From positions 62,001 through 126,000 of the forward strand of contig NZ_LMPT01000018.1 in NCBI RefSeq assembly GCF_001424425.1: a stretch of DNA of 64,000 bases. Direction: 5' to 3'. Positions 18,503-26,888 of this stretch are shown in pieces; within the stretch, counting starts at the first letter, position 1; every line of letters begins with the position of its first letter. The stretch comes from Acidovorax sp. Leaf191 (lineage in GTDB: Bacteria > Pseudomonadota > Gammaproteobacteria > Burkholderiales > Burkholderiaceae_C). Made by a program: the position numbers and the translations under genes. The notes beneath the pieces are model-generated. The model made no database searches. It was not told the DNA's origin and saw only the letters and a program-made list of their open reading frames with translations.

Positions 18503-20020
18503 CTATCGGGCCGGCACGGTAGTGTCCGAGTCGCCCAGCAGGGCATATGTGCCCGCATAGGCTTCGGTGCCGGCCAGTATTCCGTGAAAGTCGGCCAGCG
18601 GCTTGCCGATTTCCACACCATCCGGGCCCAGGCGGAATTCGCGGATGCTGGTCTCGTGCCGCATGGTGCGGCTTTTCACCACCGAGATCGCCTTGAGCAG
18701 GTTGCCGCGGGCTTCAAAGAAGCGGTACTGCACCATCGCATCGCTCAGATAGCTCAGGTCCACGTCCGTGCGCATCTCGCCCACCACGCCGTGCAGGGAC
18801 AGAATGATCAGGGTCACCACACCCCGCAGGTTCAGGTACGCCAGCAGCTCGTGCATCTGCAGCTGCAGGTACTGCCCGCCGGGCATGGCCTGCATGTACG
18901 AGTTCAGGCTGTCGATCACCACCATGGTGACGCCGTCCTTTTCCACGGCGTCCCGTACGGCATGCGCAAACTGGCCGGGAGACACTTCCGCTGGGTCGAA
19001 CGAGCGGATCAACAGCTGGCCCGACGTGATGAAAGGTTCGATGTCCAGACCCAGGAAGCGCGAGCGCACCCGGAGCGTGTTCAGGCCTTCGTCGAACAGG
19101 TAGTACGCCACCTTTTCGCCGCGCCGCATCGCGGCCACCGCGCAACTGGTGGCCGTGGTGGTCTTGCCCACCCCGGCAGGGCCGGCCAGCAGCAGATTGC
19201 TGCCCGGCGCCAAGCCGCCGCCCAGGAGTTCATCGAGCCCCGGGGTGCCGGTGGAGATGGGCTGGGTGTCGAAATCGCTGCCATGTTCGCCCGCCACCAG
19301 CCGTGGGAAGACCAGCAGCCCGCCCCGGTTCAGGTCGAAGTCATGGTCGCCGCTCCTGAACTTCACGCCGCGCAGCTTGACCACGCGCAGTCTGCGTTTG
19401 TCCGAGCCGTAGGCGTTCACGTTCTGATTGAGGTGAATCACGCCATGGGCGATGCTGTGCAGTTGCTGGTCGCCCTCGCCGACGGACTTGTCGTCCAGCA
19501 TCAGCACCGTGCAGCCCAGTTGGGCGAAGAAGCGCTTGAGTGCAAGGATCTGGCGCCGGTACCGCAGAGCACTTTGGGCCAGCAGGCGCAGCTCCGACAG
19601 GCTGTCGAACACCACCCGGTGGGGCTTGAGCTCTCCCACCAGCCGCATCACATCGCGCGTGGTTTCTCCCAGCTCGAACTCCGAGGGGTGAAGAATGGTC
19701 TGCTCGGCGTCCTCGCTGAGCCCTTCGTCGCTGACGAGGTCGTAGACCTCGATGCCGTCCAGCGACCAGCCGTGGGAATGGGCTACCTGGGCGAGTTCTT
19801 CCGAAGTCTCCGACAGGGTGACGTAGAGTCCCCGCTCACCCTGGGCACGTCCCGACAACAGAAACTGCAGCGCCAGGGTGGTCTTGCCAGTGCCGGGGCT
19901 GCCCTCCACCAGATAAAGGTGCCGCTCTGGAAGGCCGCCGTTCAGGATATTGTCCAGCCCCGCGATTCCAGTGGGTGCCAGACCTTCGGGCGAGGAGGGG
20001 GCGCTTGAACTGTTTGACAA
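18503..20020 (-). CDS. KaiC-like double-domain RecA/DnaB-type ATPase
   Basis: 505-aa protein with two KaiC domains, Walker A GSPGTGKTT at 40-48 and GPAGVGKTT at 280-288. In cyanobacteria KaiC is the clock ATPase and autokinase. Here no kaiA or kaiB is nearby and a signalling role with the adjacent hybrid kinase is more likely. Glu residues follow each P-loop strand (SETSEEL and FDEG). Aligned by eye to the KaiC autophosphorylation segment, DLSYLSDA keeps Ser (Ser423), while the neighbouring Thr is Tyr424. The start is a TTG at 20020 with AAGGA six bases upstream; a GTG at 20059 lacks such a site. Confidence 0.88.
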   Translation of the reverse strand: MSNSSSAPSSPEGLAPTGIAGLDNILNGGLPERHLYLVEGSPGTGKTTLALQFLLSGRAQGERGLYVTLSETSEELAQVAHSHGWSLDGIEVYDLVSDEGLSEDAEQTILHPSEFELGETTRDVMRLVGELKPHRVVFDSLSELRLLAQSALRYRRQILALKRFFAQLGCTVLMLDDKSVGEGDQQLHSIAHGVIHLNQNVNAYGSDKRRLRVVKLRGVKFRSGDHDFDLNRGGLLVFPRLVAGEHGSDFDTQPISTGTPGLDELLGGGLAPGSNLLLAGPAGVGKTTTATSCAVAAMRRGEKVAYYLFDEGLNTLRVRSRFLGLDIEPFITSGQLLIRSFDPAEVSPGQFAHAVRDAVEKDGVTMVVIDSLNSYMQAMPGGQYLQLQMHELLAYLNLRGVVTLIILSLHGVVGEMRTDVDLSYLSDAMVQYRFFEARGNLLKAISVVKSRTMRHETSIREFRLGPDGVEIGKPLADFHGILAGTEAYAGTYALLGDSDTTVPAR

Positions 20021-20397
20021 ACCTGGATCCTTTCGATGGTGCAGCGGACTTTGCAACACGCAATCGCTGCTTCACCCATGGTGGCCTTTGTGTGTTCCGG
20101 CCAAGCCACTTCCGCCTGGCTGTGCCGACAGAGGCAAAAACTATACGCGGTCGGCCAATCCCAGGGGAGTCCGCCGCCACACGTCGACCGGAGCCATCAA
20201 GGCTGCAATGCTCCAGGCCACCATGAATGTGAATTCATTTTCGGATGTTAGGGGAGGTTTGCTGGTCAGCCTATGGCGACTGCTGGAGGGCGCCAGCTCC
20301 TACAGGTAGCGGTCCGGTCAGACAGCTACCGGCAGGTCGTTCGACGCGGCGTTTTTGAGAGGGGGCTACGGTTGCCGCCCACGGGACGGGTGTGTCG
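20021..20397. other. Intergenic region between recQ and the KaiC-like gene
   Basis: 377 bases with no supported gene. It holds an inverted repeat ATGAAT-GTGA-ATTCAT at 20223-20238 in an AT-rich patch, about 200 bp before the KaiC-like start. A weak hairpin GGTAGC/GCTACC (20305-20330) lies downstream of recQ and might end recQ transcription. No promoter could be called with confidence. Confidence 0.45.
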
Positions 20398-22146
20398 TCA
20401 CGCGGCCACCAGTTGCTGCTGCAGCGGCGCCGAAGACCGAGCGGCGCGCACAAATTCGGGCAGAAAGGTGCGGCGCGTGCCGTTCGCAAACTCCACTGTC
20501 ACAGCGTGCGAATTGGCTTCGACCACCTGGCCTGCGCCATAGCGGCGCGCACGCACCGCCTGGCCGCTGGTGAAGCTGGGTTTGGCGGTGACGGGCGGGC
20601 GGACCTCGATGGGGCGCTCCGGCATGGCCACGGCAGGTGCGAGGTGTTTCAACGCCGCCATGCGCCGGCAGTTGTCGCACCGGCCGCAGCCGTCGAACGG
20701 GGGCTCCTCACCCAGGGCGGACAGCACGGCGTGCCAGCGGCATCGCCCGCCCTGGGCGTAGGCCACCATCGCCTCGAGCGTCTCTCCGTCCTGCTCGCGC
20801 CGGCGCCGGTAGCCGCACAGCAGCTTTTCCAGGGCATCGCCGCTCAGCTCTCGTGCCACGCCAAAGCGCCCGGAGCGGTCGCGCCGCACGACCTTGTGGC
20901 TGCGCAGCAGGCTCAAACCCACCAAGGTCTTGGCCCGCGGCCGTGCGACAGCGTCGACGATGGCGTCGGCCGTCCAACCGCCTTCCGGTGCTGCCTGGTG
21001 CAGCAGCGTGTGCACTGCCTGCAGGTCGTCCAGCGTCGGGTAGCGGCCGGACATGAAGAACTGCTGCAGCGACCGGTCCTGCCGTACGTACAGCAGCGTG
21101 CATTGCGAGTCGTTCCCGTCGCGCCCCGCGCGGCCTGCCTCCTGGTAGTAGGTGTCCACGCTCGCGGGCATCTGGTAGTGCAGCACGAACCGGATGTCGG
21201 GCTTGTCGATGCCCAGGCCGAAAGCGTTGGTGGCCACCATCACACGCACCTTGCCGTCCATGAAGGCGTCCTGCGCCTCGGCGCGCCGGGCCGCGGGCAG
21301 CTTGCCGTGGTACAGGGCCACGCTTTCACCCGCCGCCGCCAGCTTGTCGTACAGCTCTTGGGCACTCTTGACCGTTGATGCGTACACCACCCCGGTGCCC
21401 TCGGTGGCAGCGATGTATTGCAGCGCGCGCGGCAGCCGATCCGCCGACCGTGACAGCTGCTCCACGGCGAGCTGAAGGTTCGGGCGGTAGGCACCGGCCT
21501 GAACGATGTTGCCGGACGCGATGCCGAACTGCGCCACGATTTCCTTCATCACCGCGGGCTTGGCGGTGGCGGTCAGCGCGAGCACGGCCGGCCGGCCCAG
21601 CGCCCGGACCGCGGGCGCAATCTCCAGAAACGCAGGCCGGAAGTCATGGCCCCATTGGGAAATGCAGTGCGCCTCGTCCACCACCAGCAGGCTCACCGTG
21701 TGCCGCGCCAGTGCGGCGGTGAGCGAAGGGTCGGCCATCTGTTCGGGCGTGGTCAGCACGATGCGGGCGCTGCCGTCGTCAATGGCTGCACGCGCGGCGC
21801 TCAGTTCCTCGGCCGAGATGGCGCTGTTGACCTGCACCGCCGCCACCCCCAGGCCCCGCAGCGTGTCGCATTGGTCTTTCATCAAGGCCACCAGGGGGGA
21901 CACCACCACCGTGATGCCGGGCAGCAGCACCGCAGGCAACTGGTAGCACAGCGACTTGCCCGCACCGGTGGGCATCACTGCCAGGGTGCTGGCCCCTTGC
22001 AGCACGCGCTGCACCACGTCCCATTGCCCGGGCCGCAGGCGCTTGAGCCCGAAAACCTTCTTCAAGGTCTTTTGAATGTTGGCAGGTACCGGGGCCGGAA
22101 TGGGCGTGGCGCCAGCCACGGCGGAGGCTTGGGATGTGGTGGTCAT
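20398..22146 (-). CDS. recQ: RecQ-family ATP-dependent DNA helicase
   Basis: 3'-5' superfamily 2 helicase (582 aa) acting in recombination and fork repair. Motif I MPTGAGKSLCYQLP (from residue 58), motif II DEAHCISQWGHDF (from 157), motif V ATNAFGLGIDKPDIRFV and motif VI YYQEAGRAGRDG are complete. A RecQ zinc-binding region (CRWHAVLSALGEEPPFDGCG and CDNC) follows. There is no clear HRDC domain; the C-terminus instead ends in a short beta-rich segment, VRARRYGAGQVVEANSHAVT, so it is a shortened RecQ variant. The ATG at 22146 is preferred to an in-frame GTG at 22179. Confidence 0.92.
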   Translation of the reverse strand: MTTTSQASAVAGATPIPAPVPANIQKTLKKVFGLKRLRPGQWDVVQRVLQGASTLAVMPTGAGKSLCYQLPAVLLPGITVVVSPLVALMKDQCDTLRGLGVAAVQVNSAISAEELSAARAAIDDGSARIVLTTPEQMADPSLTAALARHTVSLLVVDEAHCISQWGHDFRPAFLEIAPAVRALGRPAVLALTATAKPAVMKEIVAQFGIASGNIVQAGAYRPNLQLAVEQLSRSADRLPRALQYIAATEGTGVVYASTVKSAQELYDKLAAAGESVALYHGKLPAARRAEAQDAFMDGKVRVMVATNAFGLGIDKPDIRFVLHYQMPASVDTYYQEAGRAGRDGNDSQCTLLYVRQDRSLQQFFMSGRYPTLDDLQAVHTLLHQAAPEGGWTADAIVDAVARPRAKTLVGLSLLRSHKVVRRDRSGRFGVARELSGDALEKLLCGYRRRREQDGETLEAMVAYAQGGRCRWHAVLSALGEEPPFDGCGRCDNCRRMAALKHLAPAVAMPERPIEVRPPVTAKPSFTSGQAVRARRYGAGQVVEANSHAVTVEFANGTRRTFLPEFVRAARSSAPLQQQLVAA

Positions 22147-22249
22147 CGTCGAAGTGGATCTGTGGAGGCCGGACAACACGGCATTTCAGGGTTGCGGTCG
22201 GCGTAAAGGCATGGCCGATGGGCAGGGGTAAATGGCGCAGGCGCGCGTC

Positions 22250-23851
22250 TTAAGCTGTGTGGGGGGAAGCACGCTGCGATGGCGCGGCAGCGCCATGCAG
22301 CACCCGCACAAATTCACGTGTGGCTTCCAGGCCCGCGGGTGTCCAGTGCAGCGCAGGCGACAGGGCTTGCTGCAGCAGCTCGCGCTGCGCTTCACCTTGC
22401 AGCGATGGATACCGCTCACGAAAGATCGCAAGGTCGGCATCGAGCGACGCGTCGCTGGGCCCCTGCGCACCGCCCCGGGCTTGACGCAGCCTTTCAGCGA
22501 CCCGAAAGCTCATCAGGCGGCGGGGGCCTGCTGTCGCTTGCGCGCCATCCGCAGCCGCCGCACCCGCGGTTTCAAACGCCGCGCCGTCTGCGCTGTCGGT
22601 GCCCCGGATCCAGTCGTGGATGACCTGCAGCTCATAACCAGAAAACACGCCGAACATTTCCGCGCGCTCGCCTTGCAGCAGCTTCCAGAATCGGCTCTCG
22701 TCCACCGGCCGGTTCCTCTTGATCCAGCCGTTGCGCTCAAGCGCTGCCAGGAAGGTCGACATCTCCTCGGGAACCGACAGCCAGTCGTTCACGCTGCGGC
22801 CCTCCACTTTGCAAAAGTCCGAATGTGCGCCGTTGCCGGCCGGGGACTTGTGCGCCATGATGCGGACCACTTCGGCCTCGATGTCGAAGCCCTGGATCAC
22901 ATCCATGGTGCTCACGCCAAGGTTGCCCAGCTTGGCGCCGGCCCGCACCCGCTGCCAGTATTCGCCGCCGTCAGGCATGCGGGGGGCGGCCTCCAGCGCT
23001 GCCTGGCAGGCGCGGCGCGCGTGCCCGGTGTCGGCGTTGTCGACGGTGACGTGCAGCGTGAAGTAATACGGGTCGATGCCCAGCTCGTTGAGCTCGTACG
23101 ATGTGATGAGCAGGTGCAGCGGCAACTGCTCGTACGCCAGGTTGAAGCCGATGACTTCGGGCAGGAAGTCCTGCGCGTTCCATCCCAGCGCCAACTGGAT
23201 CAGCCCTTGCTCATACAGCGCATCGGGCAGGCCATCGACTGGGTCCAGCCCGTAGCGTGACAGCAGGTTGCGGTAGAGCGTCACATGGTTCTTGTCCGGC
23301 TCCCCGTTGCCCAGCTCTTCGAGGTAGGTCGTGACCAGGTTGGACAGGCGCGGGTTGGCTGCGTGCGCACACAGGCCGTAGAGCCACGCACCGTCGACCA
23401 GTTTGGTGGGGGATACCTGCCGCAGAAAGTACAGCGCATGCGCGCGGTTGCCGAAGTAACGCCGCGGGGCACCTTCCTTGCGCGATTGCAGGTAGGACTG
23501 GTATTGGGCGTGAACGCGCTCCACGTTGGTGGTCATCCAGGTGGTGAGGTCGGCAGGGTCGGCGGGCAGGTCATCCACGTGCGTACCGGTGCGCTCCAGC
23601 GCTCCTGCCAGCATCTCTGCCGATTGCGCGATGTCATTGGCGGACGGAATGCCATCGGCAAGCCGGCCATACAGGTGCTGGAAAGAACGTCCTTCGTCGT
23701 TGCAGCAGTTGCTGGGAGTCCGAGCCCACGGCGCAGCCATCGGGAGGTCGGGACGATCGGAGAGTTCCTTCAGGATGGCAGACATGGAATGTGCGTGAGA
23801 GTGAGAAGTCTCCAGCATCGCGCCCGCCGATAACCGGTGGCATCGGGCCAT
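22250..23851 (-). CDS. Haem-oxygenase-like diiron oxygenase (iron-containing redox enzyme)
   Basis: 533-aa protein whose centre matches the iron-containing redox enzyme family, the haem-oxygenase-like diiron oxidases that do N-oxygenation or C-C cleavage in small-molecule pathways. Helix 1 carries YLEELGNGEPDKNHVTLYRN (Glu178/179, His189), helix 2 YEQLP (Glu241), and helix 3 LHVTVDNADTGHA (His267, Asp271, His277), giving a full set of potential metal ligands. The N-terminal 140 residues form an all-helical extension, and about 250 C-terminal residues follow the core. The gene lies 59 bp after the ATP-grasp gene. The start is uncertain: ATGs at 23851, 23818 and 23785 are all in frame. Confidence 0.8.
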   Translation of the reverse strand: MARCHRLSAGAMLETSHSHAHSMSAILKELSDRPDLPMAAPWARTPSNCCNDEGRSFQHLYGRLADGIPSANDIAQSAEMLAGALERTGTHVDDLPADPADLTTWMTTNVERVHAQYQSYLQSRKEGAPRRYFGNRAHALYFLRQVSPTKLVDGAWLYGLCAHAANPRLSNLVTTYLEELGNGEPDKNHVTLYRNLLSRYGLDPVDGLPDALYEQGLIQLALGWNAQDFLPEVIGFNLAYEQLPLHLLITSYELNELGIDPYYFTLHVTVDNADTGHARRACQAALEAAPRMPDGGEYWQRVRAGAKLGNLGVSTMDVIQGFDIEAEVVRIMAHKSPAGNGAHSDFCKVEGRSVNDWLSVPEEMSTFLAALERNGWIKRNRPVDESRFWKLLQGERAEMFGVFSGYELQVIHDWIRGTDSADGAAFETAGAAAADGAQATAGPRRLMSFRVAERLRQARGGAQGPSDASLDADLAIFRERYPSLQGEAQRELLQQALSPALHWTPAGLEATREFVRVLHGAAAPSQRASPHTA

Positions 23852-23910
23852 ACGCCATCACCGCGTGGGCACTCTCCTACGGCGGCGGCACGGCGCAAGG
23901 CACAGCGCAC

Positions 23911-25245
23911 TCAGCCCAGCCATCCCAGGCGCTGCAGCCGCTCCCACTCGCCGCCCAGCTCCAGGCGCTCCCCGATGTCTCGGCGGTATCGGAGGTTGGG
24001 TACCACTACACCCTGTGCCACCCGCAGTGCCTGCGCATTGGCGCGACCTGGCGTGTCGCCGATGCCGGTGGCCACGCCCACATAGCCCGTGGTACCGCTC
24101 GTCACCAGATGGCCGCCGTGCAGAGCGACCTCTGCAAAGTGCAGCGCCGCGCGATCATCCCGGGACAGCGTGCTGCGCAGGTGGATGGGCAGGCCCCTGG
24201 ACAGCTCGGCGTATCCGTGGCGATAGGGGAATGGCGGCACCGTCAGCACCACGCCCGCAGCGAACCCCGGGTGGGTGCGAAAGTGCAGTGCGCTTCGCTG
24301 GACCATGGCGGAAAAGATGGTCTCCCACGGGTCTGCGTGCAGCGCCTCGCAGATCGCAAAACCCGGGTATCCGAAACGGCTGGTGAACTCCAGCGGCCAC
24401 AGCCCGCTTTCGTTGGCGATCAGGTTGACGTTGATGTACCCGCAGTAGCCGCCATCCCTAAGCACGGGGGCCAAGGGGGCCAGCACCGTGTCGAACAGCC
24501 GCTGCGACCGCTGGTAGGACACGATGGTGCCCATCTCGCCCGTCAGTTCCCCAAGGTCGCCCGGAAAGAACCGCTTGTGTTCGAAATCGATGCACGCGGG
24601 GCTCAGGAAAGCGTGTCCGTTGAAGTACCCACCCACGCCCACCTCCACGCCCTCCAGATATTCCATGAGCACAAAATCATCCCGATCCTGGCCATTGCCT
24701 TGGGGGCTGGCCGAAGCGGCTGTCGCGCTCGACCGGGCGTAGTGCGCCAGCAGCGCGATCACGTCCAGGCCGTCCGGTGCCACCCCGACATAGTTGCGCG
24801 TGCGCACGGCGTCGGCGCCGTTGAGCTTGAGCACATAGCGGGCGGGCCGCTCGTGGATGAAGGCGATCGCGGTGGCATGGTCGGCAAACCGGTGGCTGGC
24901 CGCCGTGTGCAGGCCGATGGATCGCAGCACGGCCTGGCCGAACTCCCGGTCGGCCTCCAGCCGGTCGCCGAACGCGCTGCCGCCGATGGCGTGGAATCCC
25001 TCTCGGCGCAACGCGTCCTGCGTGGCGCCGTCGCTGGCAGACTCGAAAAGTGCGATCCCGTCGTCGCCCGCCTCCCGAAGCCAGCCCAGCTCCTGTTGCC
25101 AATCGTCGGTGCGATCCAGCAGGCCCGCAAACACATCGTGATAGTCCGGGTCGCGCACGAACACCCGCACGTCGTGGCCCCGTTGCGCCAGGCCGAGGTA
25201 CATCGCGGCCAGGTCATGGGTGTCCCCGATGCCGAGGAACCTCAT
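23911..25245 (-). CDS. ATP-grasp ligase, PurD-like
   Basis: 444-aa ATP-grasp enzyme, which joins a carboxylate to an amine or thiol through an acyl phosphate. Visible are an N-terminal pre-ATP-grasp fold (FLGIGDTHDLAAMYLGLAQRG), ATP-binding Lys140 (YVLKLNG), FVLMEYLEGVEVGVGGYFNG, and Mg-binding INVNLI (271-276) and PLEFTSRFGYPG. The pattern is closest to phosphoribosylamine-glycine ligase, but a second purD at such a site is unlikely, so the substrate is open. The ATG at 25245 overlaps the methyltransferase stop (ATGA), showing translational coupling. Part of the putative tailoring operon 26695-22250. Confidence 0.8.
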   Translation of the reverse strand: MRFLGIGDTHDLAAMYLGLAQRGHDVRVFVRDPDYHDVFAGLLDRTDDWQQELGWLREAGDDGIALFESASDGATQDALRREGFHAIGGSAFGDRLEADREFGQAVLRSIGLHTAASHRFADHATAIAFIHERPARYVLKLNGADAVRTRNYVGVAPDGLDVIALLAHYARSSATAASASPQGNGQDRDDFVLMEYLEGVEVGVGGYFNGHAFLSPACIDFEHKRFFPGDLGELTGEMGTIVSYQRSQRLFDTVLAPLAPVLRDGGYCGYINVNLIANESGLWPLEFTSRFGYPGFAICEALHADPWETIFSAMVQRSALHFRTHPGFAAGVVLTVPPFPYRHGYAELSRGLPIHLRSTLSRDDRAALHFAEVALHGGHLVTSGTTGYVGVATGIGDTPGRANAQALRVAQGVVVPNLRYRRDIGERLELGGEWERLQRLGWLG

Positions 25246-26189
25246 GACTTGTGCACCACCACGCCCACGGCAGCGATGCGGTCCACCTCCGCGTACGCGG
25301 GGTTTTGCAGCTCCTCGCCGAAGACGTCCGGGTCGAGTTCCTCGTAGGTCCAGTTGCACGCCTGCGCGGCAAGCTCCGACGCGATGGCTTCGCCCAGATG
25401 ATCCACCCCGTGCGAGATGGATGAACCCGTGTACAGAACCAGGCGGCCCCCCGGCGCCAGCCGAGGACAGCCCTCGCGCAGGATGCGGATGGACAGCGCT
25501 TCACCCCATCGGCCGCCACCGTGGCGGTACAGCCTTTGGGCGCCATCGTTCAGGTAGGGCGGGTTGGCCACGATGAAGTCGAAATCACCCTCGACGCTGC
25601 TGAACAGGTCTCCCTGGCGGAAGGTAGTGCCGGGCACGCCGGCCAGTTCAGCGCTGGCTTGCGCGAACCGCAGTGCCAGGGGGCTGATGTCCGCCAGCAC
25701 CAGGTGGGCAGGCGCTGGGCGGTCATGGGTTGCAGCCACCAGGCCACCGGCACCGGATCCACAGCCCATGTCGAGCACGCGGGATCCGCCATGCAAAGGG
25801 GCCATAGTGAGCTGGCGCCGGATCAGCGCGGCAAAGCGGTAAGTGTCCGGACCGAAGAACACGGACTCGTTGTGAAGCGTCGGAAACGCAGAGTGGGGAA
25901 AGATGAGGTCCCCCAGCGTGGAGAACCGCACGGTGGCGCGCAGCAGGTGTGCTCCCCACTCCTGCACCAGTGCCGCGCGCTGGAGGTGGGTGACCACCTC
26001 GGGTGGCAACAGCGTCGGCGCAAAAGGCAGGTTCCACCCGAAGACGTCCCTCGGATCGTGTGCCGTCGCATCAGCGCGGCGGCCCAGCACCACCGCATGC
26101 GTCGCGGGCGTGGGCGTCACGAACCGATAGTTCACGGACTGCAACCAGCGGCCGATGTCCACCAGCGCAGCGGGTTCAACCGGGTTCAT
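25242..26189 (-). CDS. Class I SAM-dependent methyltransferase with NPPY motif
   Basis: 315-aa methyltransferase. Motif I is VLDMGCGSGAGG (138-149), an acidic residue follows in LVLADISP, and the catalytic loop is VANPPYL (NPPY at 209-212). NPPY is typical of N-methyltransferases acting on planar amides or amines (PrmC/HemK, N6-adenine). The 120-residue N-terminal part is not that of PrmC, so the target is probably different, perhaps the product of the linked ATP-grasp enzyme. It starts 23 bp after the 160-aa orphan gene and overlaps the ATP-grasp gene by four bases. Confidence 0.82.
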   Translation of the reverse strand: MNPVEPAALVDIGRWLQSVNYRFVTPTPATHAVVLGRRADATAHDPRDVFGWNLPFAPTLLPPEVVTHLQRAALVQEWGAHLLRATVRFSTLGDLIFPHSAFPTLHNESVFFGPDTYRFAALIRRQLTMAPLHGGSRVLDMGCGSGAGGLVAATHDRPAPAHLVLADISPLALRFAQASAELAGVPGTTFRQGDLFSSVEGDFDFIVANPPYLNDGAQRLYRHGGGRWGEALSIRILREGCPRLAPGGRLVLYTGSSISHGVDHLGEAIASELAAQACNWTYEELDPDVFGEELQNPAYAEVDRIAAVGVVVHKS

Positions 26190-26212
26190 GGCGGTGCACC
26201 CAGGTGCTCAGC

Positions 26213-26695
26213 TCAGCGGCCGCTGGCGAACCCGATCTCTATGCCCTCGGGAGCCTCGCCGGTCTCGGTCAGCGCAAAGTTCAACAGCGCGACATCCGTG
26301 GCCATGGCGTTGCGCCGGCCATCGCCGCCGATGCGGAAATGCGCAGTCGGGCTGTTGGCCAACTGGAGCGTGGAGGCAAATGCATGGGACGGGAGGATCA
26401 GCGTGCCGATGGCTGCGTTGTCGACCAGCTCGAACGACGGCAGCATCACATCGTCCGACTCCGCGAACCCGATCTTGAGGAACGTGCGGAAGGTGCCCGC
26501 ACGCATGCCGGACAGCTCGATGAAGCCACTGGCCAGGGGAATGGTGAAGCCCTCGGCATTGAAGGTGTCGATGCCGGAGAGCACGGCCGCACGCACGTGC
26601 TTGACCTTGGTGACGACATAGCCATCCCAGTCCGGCTGGTGGGTCTGAGCCCTTTGGAGATTCGATCCCCACTGGTGGGGGAGAGATGTGGTCAT
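26213..26695 (-). CDS. 160-aa orphan protein, first gene of putative tailoring operon
   Basis: I do not recognise this protein. It is soluble with no signal peptide or cysteines. It starts MTTSLPHQWGSNLQRAQTHQ and has alternating hydrophobic strands (FTIPLASGFIELSGM, FRTFLKIGF, IGTLILPSHAF, TDVALLNFALTE), suggesting a beta-sandwich or barrel. It ends IGFASGR. Position at the head of the methyltransferase/ATP-grasp/diiron-oxygenase run suggests it is a substrate carrier, a scaffold or a small enzyme of that pathway. The absence of a core-peptide-like tail argues against an ordinary ribosomal peptide precursor, though that is not excluded. Confidence 0.65.
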   Translation of the reverse strand: MTTSLPHQWGSNLQRAQTHQPDWDGYVVTKVKHVRAAVLSGIDTFNAEGFTIPLASGFIELSGMRAGTFRTFLKIGFAESDDVMLPSFELVDNAAIGTLILPSHAFASTLQLANSPTAHFRIGGDGRRNAMATDVALLNFALTETGEAPEGIEIGFASGR

Positions 26696-26775
26696 GGTGG
26701 CCTCTAGAAGGCGGTAGGCGCCTCGCAGCTAAGTCAATGGATGAAACGATGCTCGCGGGCACACCTGCGCGGGTC

Positions 26776-26793
26776 TGTAGGAACATGCCTATA
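26776..26793. promoter_or_regulatory. Candidate operator upstream of the 160-aa orphan gene
   Basis: TGTAGG-AACATG-CCTATA is an inverted repeat with five of six arm bases matching, ending about 80 bp before the ATG at 26695. It lies in the 193-bp gap after the S9 peptidase gene, where an operon promoter would be expected. No regulator gene is nearby. Confidence 0.35.
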
Positions 26794-26888
26794 CCTCTGA
26801 CAGCCAGTCTCGCCAGGGCCTGCGCTGAAGGCGCGCGGCGCCCCGGTGACCTTCGCGGGTATGGGCATGCGGGGCGGGGAGCGGGGCG

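Noticed and set aside
23911..25245. Purine biosynthesis gene purD
   Set aside because: Only the ATP-grasp core is PurD-like. The neighbours are a methyltransferase and a diiron oxygenase, not purine genes, and the N-terminus is different.
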